Shown: one piece after another, positions 62,201-64,000 of the stretch
Layout of the letters: every line of letters starts with the position of its first letter
Numbering within the stretch: the first letter of the stretch is position 1
From: Salminus brasiliensis
Lineage: Eukaryota > Chordata > Actinopteri > Characiformes > Bryconidae
Assembly: GCF_030463535.1 (NCBI RefSeq)
Contig: NC_132887.1
Coordinates: 19,280,443-19,344,442 of the forward strand
Reading direction: 5' to 3'
DNA length: 64,000 bases
Made by a program: the position numbers and the translations under genes
The notes under the pieces: model-generated
Database searches by the model: none
Told to the model about the DNA's origin: nothing
Seen by the model: the letters and a program-made list of their open reading frames with translations, nothing else

Positions 62201-64000
62201 ACACATCATGGAATTTAATTATCATATGGAGGAACCCTGTCCTAAGTTTTGTCTTATTAGTTTACTTACTTTTGCTCAGTTACTCTGTTTTTTTATGGAT
62301 ATATAGGGACTAAAAATTAAGTGAAATAATGTGAATTTTATGGTACCAATACCCACCTTAAGAGGCTCTAAATTCTGATTATTGATCATGTTTTATATAT
62401 AATTTTATTCATATTAAGTTTTACTTTTATAATAAGATTTAAGATTGTGTCTTGTCTTGTAAACATGTTCCAAATCTGAAATATGAACTTTGCTACATTC
62501 ATGCTACAGGCCGGCTAACACTCCTGCACATTGAGTGATTGTCATATTAACAACATCAGCTACTCAAACTGTACTCTGAAAGGTTACTGCCAAAGCAAAC
62601 GAGTTACTTAGATCGCAGGTTAGTTTTGAGATATTTGGATTAGGTTGTCAGTGTTATTATGCCAGGTCTTTGCACAGCAGTGCTAGCTCGCATGTAGCAA
62701 AATCCATTTTTGTATTTTTACTGTTCTTTTAATTCAAAGGACCCAGTGAAAAAATATACACCAGACAAAACACATTAGGTTTTGGAACACTCTTGTTTAC
62801 CACCGGGGACGATAGCAGCAATTTATTGAAAATCCTATTCATTTGGGATTCAAATCCAGCTTAGACCGGAAGTTTCTAATATTGGGCACTGCACATTTTT
62901 TTTCCAGTTTTTGCTGTTTTAGTCTTTTTATAATTGTTCTTCAGTTGGCAGTTGTTTGAATCTGGCAGTTGTGTTTTTTTTTACCTAGGTTCTTCTCAAG
63001 GTTTCTTCTTCTCGGTGTGAGGGAGTTTTTCCTTGCCTCTGTCGTCTTTGGCCTGCTTAAAAGAGGCTGGGACCCGGATCTCTGTAAAGCTGCTTTTATT
63101 TCGACAAGCGCTATATAAATATATCTGAATTATCAATTGAATTGAATTCACATTGTGTCAAAATTTCATGATGAACAAAATGATAAAATTGCTCCCAAAT
63201 AATTTGGAATACAATATTTTACATTGATATTTATTGAAAGCTAATACGGTTTTAAATGACAGTGCAGTTATTGTAACGCTGGAAGTTGAACCTATCCAAA
63301 ATTCTGGTTTCTGAATTTTTCATGTTTCTTCAACATGTGTTTGTTTTATTCTCTTGCTACATATTAGGCAAAAAAAACAGAGGAGGAATATGAGTAAAAA
63401 AAAACAGAATGATAAACACTAAATAGAGCCAAAAAGGGAATAGCCAAAAACATACAAGCAGGAATACAGAAATACAAACGGGGTCGAAACATGGAGAAAA
63501 CATTCGAGATACTAACGCTCAATATGTTGCTGAGAAACTGTGGCAATACTTTGCAAAGTGAATAACAAACCAGGAGAGGGTTTTCCAAACTGTTTGCAAT
63601 TCTAAGTACTTTGTAACTTTGTATTTAAGAACATTCTTAAAATTATTCCCCAAAACCTTTGCAATTAATGTGGCACTTAAATTTGTTTCTAATTTAGGAG
63701 TATTTTGATCCTTTTTTAATAATTTAACTTATTAACTTTATAAGTTTATGTGCAGTTCTAGCTCAAAAAGTAAAGAGGCTGCTAATTTTCCATTAAAAAA
63801 TAAATAAATAAATTTAGAAAATATATAGAAATTCATGAAATTCATTATGTATTTTGAAAAAGTACTTACATCACCTATACTACTTTCAATTCCAACAAAC
63901 TACTATTATAATTGCATAGCCTGCAGCTGTGTGTGTATCATGGTGTAGTGAGTTGCGTTATAGCCTCCCTTTATGGAGGTCATTAGTTCAGTTCTCAGCA
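23950..64000 (+). CDS. dtnb: dtnb, dystrobrevin beta (3' truncated by window edge)
   Basis: Cytoplasmic member of the dystrophin-associated complex, in the brain and non-muscle dystrophin complexes; it binds dystrophin/utrophin and syntrophins. Coding exons: 28535-28601, 28979-29059, 29204-29417, 32469-32554, 33352-33506, 33599-33704, 38260-38426, 39668-39792 and 55960-56034. They total 1076 nt (358 codons plus two bases) in one frame. Visible regions: the N-terminal EF-hand-like domain pair (residues about 5-235) and the ZZ zinc finger (about 238-290, CSYC..CQQC..CQNC), then the linker [17 protein letters not shown] and [39 protein letters not shown] favours DTNB; DTNA differs there. The syntrophin-binding and coiled-coil exons are beyond 64000 or were not found between 56035 and 64000. 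The introns are very long (16.2 kb before the last visible exon). Confidence 0.94.
24119..24184 (+). other. Candidate upstream ORF in dtnb leader (21 codons)
   Basis: ATG at 24119 opens [20 protein letters not shown] plus L and stops at TAA 24182-24184. It lies in the putative noncoding first exon. No homology recognised; it may affect translation if transcribed. Confidence 0.3.
25099..25155. repeat. (CTG)n(ATG)n trinucleotide repeat
   Basis: About eight CTG units are followed by ATG/GTG units. It lies in the 5' intron of dtnb. Such triplet tracts are often length-polymorphic. Confidence 0.9.
27006..27055 (+). other. dtnb: Candidate dtnb noncoding 5' exon
   Basis: A good acceptor (TTTCTCTTTTCACAG) ends at 27005 and a consensus donor CAG|GTGAGT is at 27055/27056. 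An inner acceptor TCTCTTTAG would give 27033-27055. No ATG inside. It lies between the CpG-rich region and the ATG exon, as expected for a 5'UTR exon, but only the splice signals support it. Confidence 0.4.
27376..27725 (+). repeat. Interspersed repeat with (TTTACA)n head
   Basis: Tandem TTTACA units at 27380-27410 are followed by GGCATTTAGCAGACGCTCTT, GAGCGACTTACA and a later block with GGAAGTTCGTTCCACCAC. I recognise these blocks as a high-copy repeat of fish genomes but cannot name the class. Confidence 0.6.
28535..28601 (+). CDS. dtnb: dtnb coding exon 1 (start codon)
   Basis: Acceptor CTGTTCAG ends at 28533; the ATG at 28535 follows one base. It encodes [20 protein letters not shown] plus EM, ending with A before donor GTGAGT. 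The start MIEE and KRQLF-EM match dystrobrevins. Confidence 0.94.
28979..29059 (+). CDS. dtnb: dtnb coding exon 2
   Basis: Acceptor TTCACCAG ends at 28978 after a long T-rich tract; donor GTGAGT at 29060. It encodes [20 protein letters not shown] and then FVQKRCN, nearly identical to mammalian DTNB. Confidence 0.96.
29204..29417 (+). CDS. dtnb: dtnb coding exon 3 (EF-hand-like region)
   Basis: Acceptor CTCGCAG ends at 29203 and donor GTGAGG is at 29418. It encodes [20 protein letters not shown] through [17 protein letters not shown], part of the dystrophin-type EF-hand domain. Confidence 0.96.
29558..29960 (-). mobile_element. Family-C TIR element, copy 1
   Basis: The ends are TTTAAAGCATCATTATG at 29558-29574 and CATAGTGTTGCTTTAAAG at 29943-29960, inverted to each other. 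The body matches other copies only in parts, so it is diverged or carries an insertion. Confidence 0.6.
30165..30550 (+). mobile_element. Family-C TIR element, copy 2
   Basis: Starts TTTAAAGCAGCAGTATGG and shares GAGCGTTACGCA, CAGCGTGTCAAGCCCAGAAT and GTTATTTTAAGGTAA with the copy at 49676-49924. The right terminus is degraded. Confidence 0.6.
31274..31682 (-). mobile_element. Family-A TIR element, copy 5
   Basis: Begins CACTATATTTGTGGACACTG and contains TCTAGTCCCTGTAGAGAAAT and GGTATAAAGCCCCCAGCATT. The inner end stops near CACTGGACAG; the far terminus is missing. Confidence 0.75.
32136..32204. repeat. 12-bp minisatellite (CTCACACTGCTC)n
   Basis: About five and a half units of a 12-bp motif, the first two carrying C for T. 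It lies 265 bases upstream of a coding exon. Confidence 0.9.
32469..32554 (+). CDS. dtnb: dtnb coding exon 4
   Basis: Acceptor GTTGCAG ends at 32468 and donor GTAAGT is at 32555. It encodes [20 protein letters not shown] and then GGKIVDKLR, matching DTNB EF-hand region residues. Confidence 0.95.
32555..33351 (+). other. dtnb intron, 0.8 kb
   Basis: AT-rich. A dispersed-repeat fragment near 32755-32860 (ATTACAAGTACTAAAACG to TCCTGTAAAACTGCCAG) is the only repeat noted. Confidence 0.55.
33352..33506 (+). CDS. dtnb: dtnb coding exon 5
   Basis: Acceptor CTCTCAG ends at 33351 and donor GTGAGC is at 33507. It encodes [20 protein letters not shown] through [17 protein letters not shown], very strongly conserved in dystrobrevins. 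Confidence 0.97.
33599..33704 (+). CDS. dtnb: dtnb coding exon 6
   Basis: Acceptor TTGCCAG ends at 33598 and donor GTACGT is at 33705. It encodes [20 protein letters not shown] and then [11 protein letters not shown], a hallmark dystrophin-family segment. Confidence 0.97.
33776..33815. repeat. 20-bp perfect tandem duplication
   Basis: AGATAGGCTCTTACGAGGGC occurs twice in direct succession, 72 bases after a dtnb donor site. Confidence 0.95.
34690..34985 (-). mobile_element. SINE-like repeat D, copy 1
   Basis: Read on the minus strand it shares CATGTTCTCTC-GGGT, ACAGG-GTCTGTTAG, CTGGGGACC-GGC and TAGTGCTAGGGGGAGCTA with copy 2, and ends in an AATTGGG/A-rich tail. No reading frame. Confidence 0.65.
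35425..35755 (+). mobile_element. SINE-like repeat D, copy 2
   Basis: Same blocks as copy 1 but in plus orientation (GTCATGTTCTCTCTGGGT, GGCACAGGCGTCTGTTAG, AGTGCTAGGGGGAGCTAT), ending AATTGGGAAAAATAAC. With copy 1 it forms an inverted pair with a 439-base spacer. Confidence 0.65.
37055..38065. pseudogene. Degenerate Tc1-like transposon
   Basis: The right end GGGGTGTCCTAACTTTTTCA at 38035-38054, followed by CATGACTGTA, resembles fish Tc1 termini. A broken transposase trace at 37240-37520 reads [14 protein letters not shown], a stop, then [11 protein letters not shown], close to the Tc1 ARLKFAxxHL..WxxVLWTDE motif. Stops and gaps remove coding capacity. Part of it (37245-37325) is repeated inverted at 37570-37650. 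Confidence 0.7.
38260..38426 (+). CDS. dtnb: dtnb coding exon 7 (ZZ zinc finger)
   Basis: Acceptor GCACCAG ends at 38259 and donor GTACGG is at 38427. It encodes [20 protein letters not shown] through [20 protein letters not shown]. Zinc ligands CSYC, CQQC, CQNC and the paired His residues are intact. Confidence 0.97.
38427..39667 (+). other. dtnb intron, 1.2 kb
   Basis: Contains one family-A element (38491-38903) and a CT-rich tract (39197-39248). No exon seen. Confidence 0.7.
38491..38903 (+). mobile_element. Family-A TIR element, copy 6
   Basis: Starts near ACTGAAAAGTGGGCAAAAGT, continues ATTGGGACAC, and ends GTCCACAAGCATATAGTGT at about 38884-38902. The body matches the other plus-orientation copies (CTGCTCCACAGCTCAGTGCT). 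Confidence 0.8.
39668..39792 (+). CDS. dtnb: dtnb coding exon 8
   Basis: Acceptor TTCACAG ends at 39667 and donor GTAAGT is at 39793. It encodes [20 protein letters not shown] and then [21 protein letters not shown]; the first half is nearly identical to mammalian DTNB. Confidence 0.95.
40480..40660 (+). pseudogene. Tc1/mariner transposase fragment
   Basis: A short frame reads [15 protein letters not shown], close to the F-Q-x-D-x-A-P-x-H-x-A transposase motif of Tc1/mariner elements. It is followed within 80 bases by GGTGTCCAAAAACTTATGTA, a plausible element end. The remainder of the transposase is missing. Confidence 0.5.
41500..41740. repeat. Dispersed repeat, copy related to 45395-45600
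   Basis: Shares in order TTTTGTGTAATTTCTGATGAA, GTATTTTCA/GTGTTTTCA, CTTTGAA-TTGTCTTG and TGAACATTG with 45440-45590. The 44390-44470 and 45180-45265 stretches (GAAGACCATAAAACAGCACA, CATTCCACTGCAAGA) are another such pair. Family unknown. Confidence 0.5.
42000..42155. repeat. Duplicated segment, copy 1 of 2
   Basis: CATTCTTGCCTCATAACGCT to TACAATACTTCAGCAATTTA recurs at 43477-43602 with a 25-30 base deletion and few substitutions. Both copies hold GTTGCATATACTGTACATGC. Confidence 0.8.
43010..43740. repeat. Dispersed GTGTTTTCA(A/C)ACCTG repeat with nested insertion
   Basis: Related to 22555-22990. The copy is interrupted at about 43448-43605 by the second copy of the 42000-42155 segment, after which the repeat resumes with near-duplicate sequence (GTTTGTTTAGGATCAGACCG versus GTTTGTTTGGGACCAGACCG). 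Confidence 0.55.
44916..45126. mobile_element. Foldback MITE, 211 bp
   Basis: Exact 13-bp terminal inverted repeats CACTGTTAAAAGT (44916-44928) and ACTTTTAACAGTG (45114-45126). The interior continues as an imperfect palindrome (GGTTCTTT, AGGAACCTTTTAGGAAAAGG, AGGTTCCTCAA), so the whole element can fold on itself. Noncoding. Confidence 0.8.
46411..46435. repeat. (CTTT)n microsatellite
   Basis: About six CTTT units in the dtnb giant intron. Confidence 0.9.
47690..47965. repeat. Diverged GCAACCACCT-type minisatellite
   Basis: Variants of a unit built on (T/G)AGCAACCACCTGGCAACAC recur irregularly across about 270 bases. I recognise it as a common fish repeat type. Unit boundaries are too diverged to count. 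Confidence 0.7.
48860..49225 (+). mobile_element. Family-A TIR element, copy 7 (3' truncated)
   Basis: Starts GACAAAAGTATTTGGACACC and carries the internal blocks GGAGTAACTGTCCAGGG, GGATGGAGCACCATCATTTC and ACTGCTCCACAGTTCAATGC. The right terminus is lost after CTGCTCCAGGGAGTC. Confidence 0.75.
49676..49924 (+). mobile_element. Family-C TIR element, copy 3
   Basis: The ends TTTAAAGCAGCATTATG (49676-49692) and CATAATGTTGCTTTAAG (49908-49924) match as inverted repeats at 15-16 of 17 positions. 249 bp, noncoding. This is the best-preserved copy. Confidence 0.75.
50014..50079. repeat. (TA)n microsatellite
   Basis: Uninterrupted TA tract of about 66 bases. Confidence 0.95.
50630..50682. repeat. 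(TA)n(TG)n compound microsatellite
   Basis: TA to about 50651 then TG to about 50682. Confidence 0.95.
51590..52870 (+). pseudogene. Degenerate Tc1/mariner-type transposon
   Basis: A terminus-like GGAAATGTACATACACTAAT occurs near 51726. The body then shows a decayed transposase with traces such as [14 protein letters not shown] and SVQQTVRKY (52123-52205), later KDVWRSK. Many stops and frameshifts. Only the translated look and order support this. Confidence 0.55.
53181..53218. repeat. (GA)n microsatellite
   Basis: GA tract of about 38 bases in the dtnb giant intron, about 60 bases upstream of the candidate internal promoter. Confidence 0.95.
53280..53437 (+). promoter_or_regulatory. Candidate internal promoter and first exon in dtnb
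   Basis: An island of GC-rich, non-repetitive sequence inside an AT-rich intron. It has TCATGTGAC (M-box-like, 53284-53292) and GTTTCCTTGGAGAC (53299-53312), which matches the RFX X-box at 11 of 14 positions. An ATG at 53390 opens [16 protein letters not shown], ending at donor GAG|GTGAGT (53437/53438). Spliced to 55960 this frame would not match dystrobrevin, so any such transcript would need the in-frame ATG at 55984. Speculative. Confidence 0.3.
54310..55330. repeat. Diverged minisatellite, ~65-85 bp period
   Basis: Variants of GTTGGAGCTTGATGTCAAC start near 54685, 54751, 54818, 54901, 54976, 55059, 55144 and 55226, each followed by GTTGGTTTTTG and ACTTTGATTTTCAACCAAAA variants. Weaker units extend to about 54310 on the left. 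About a dozen units, noncoding. Confidence 0.85.
55960..56034 (+). CDS. dtnb: dtnb coding exon 9 (last in window)
   Basis: Acceptor TTTTGCAG ends at 55959 and donor GTAAGC is at 56035. It encodes [20 protein letters not shown] and then TSTKR. NMNDT-x-MSSG-PT-TKR matches mammalian DTNB. The preceding residues differ from the mammalian IVPPRP stretch. Confidence 0.9.
56850..57155 (-). mobile_element. SINE-like repeat D, copy 3, with tRNA-like head
   Basis: On the minus strand an A-box-like TGGCCCAGCGATC (57131-57144) is followed about 35 bases later by B-box-like GGTTCGAATAC (57087-57097), as in a Ser/Leu-tRNA-derived SINE. The body shares GAGAGAGCACAAT, GGCAGCAGTTCGAA and GGTTGGGTAATTGGC with the copies at 34.7 and 35.4 kb. 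Confidence 0.6.
57534..58042. mobile_element. Family-B TIR element, copy 2
   Basis: The left end TACACCAGTCAGCCGTAACA and right end TGTTATGGCTGATTGGTGTA are inverted repeats with few mismatches, extending inward through TTAGCACC/GATGCTAA. 509 bp without a long frame. It shares internal blocks with 9649-9971. Confidence 0.8.
59748..59920 (+). mobile_element. Family-A fragment, copy 8
   Basis: Internal portion only, from GTTAGTGAGGTCAGGATGTT to GCATTTGCACATCTGTGTGA. Plus orientation. Confidence 0.7.
61168..61650 (-). mobile_element. Family-A TIR element, copy 9 (long copy)
   Basis: The right end GTGTCCCAATACTTTTGTCT runs into ATATAGTGTA (61641-61650), and internal blocks match the other minus copies. 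The left end begins at GTCCCCTTCTAATGAATGCA, so its outer terminus is missing. Confidence 0.75.
62975..63150 (+). mobile_element. Retroposon-like 3' end with GAATT tail
   Basis: TTCTTCTCAAGGTTTCTTCT, GGGAGTTTTTCCTTGCC and AAGCGCTATATAAATA are followed by ATTGAATTGAATTC. I recognise this as a widespread fish repeat whose short tandem tail suggests LINE-type retroposition; I cannot name the family. Confidence 0.55.
63146..63260 (-). repeat. Dispersed TTTTGACACAATGT repeat, inverted copy
   Basis: ACATTGTGTCAAAATTTCAT near 63150 is the reverse complement of the 10208-10230 block, followed by matching TTGGAATACA and TTTACATTG pieces. Confidence 0.55.

Larger units (their letters stand above)
56035..64000 (+). 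other. dtnb intron, runs past the window end
   Basis: At least 8 kb. Contains a SINE-like copy with tRNA-like head (56850-57155), a family-B element (57534-58042), two family-A copies (59748-59920, 61168-61650), a retroposon-like 3' tail (62975-63150) and a dispersed repeat (63146-63260). I found no segment matching the next expected dystrobrevin exon. Regions 58.1-59.7 kb and 61.7-62.9 kb hold nothing I recognise. Confidence 0.65.

Overview
This window is nuclear DNA from a ray-finned fish, most likely a teleost. It has intron-rich genes with consensus GT-AG splice sites, CpG-rich promoters, many microsatellites, and fish-style TIR elements, SINE-like repeats and Tc1/mariner remnants. No bacterial, phage, plasmid, CRISPR, rRNA or true tRNA features were found. 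The family-A repeats remind me of otophysan (characin or catfish) genomes, but that is only an impression.

Three vertebrate genes lie head to tail on the + strand. (1) kif3c (kinesin-2 heavy chain), 1-5517: the left edge cuts the motor domain, and seven further coding exons, the stop and a poly(A) signal follow. (2) asxl2 (Additional sex combs-like 2), about 6150-21105: complete, 13 coding exons including a probable 3-nt microexon. The exons join into one 3639-nt frame (1212 codons plus stop) running from the HARE-HTH domain through the DEUBAD/ASXH domain to the C-terminal PHD finger, followed by a 3 kb 3'UTR. (3) dtnb (dystrobrevin beta), about 23.9 kb to beyond the right edge: a CpG-rich promoter, one or two candidate noncoding 5' exons, then nine coding exons giving 358 codons of the EF-hand-like and ZZ regions. 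The coiled-coil exons lie outside the window.

The order KIF3C-ASXL2-DTNB on one strand is the same as on human chromosome 2p23. This supports the paralogue assignments against KIF3B/ASXL1 and ASXL3/DTNA. The three genes are not a pathway: kif3c is a transport motor, asxl2 a chromatin cofactor of the BAP1 H2A deubiquitinase, and dtnb part of the dystrophin complex.

The rest is intron and intergenic DNA with at least nine copies of one TIR element (family A), smaller TIR families, a SINE-like family, Tc1/mariner relics, diverged minisatellites and simple repeats. I saw no undescribed multi-gene system. The observations most worth following are the asxl2 AAG microexon, the 188-bp near-identical direct repeats that bracket it and exon 2, the missing loop-11 insert in kif3c, an inverted SINE pair in a dtnb intron, and structured DNA just upstream of dtnb. 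All splice models come from reading the sequence by eye, without transcript data.
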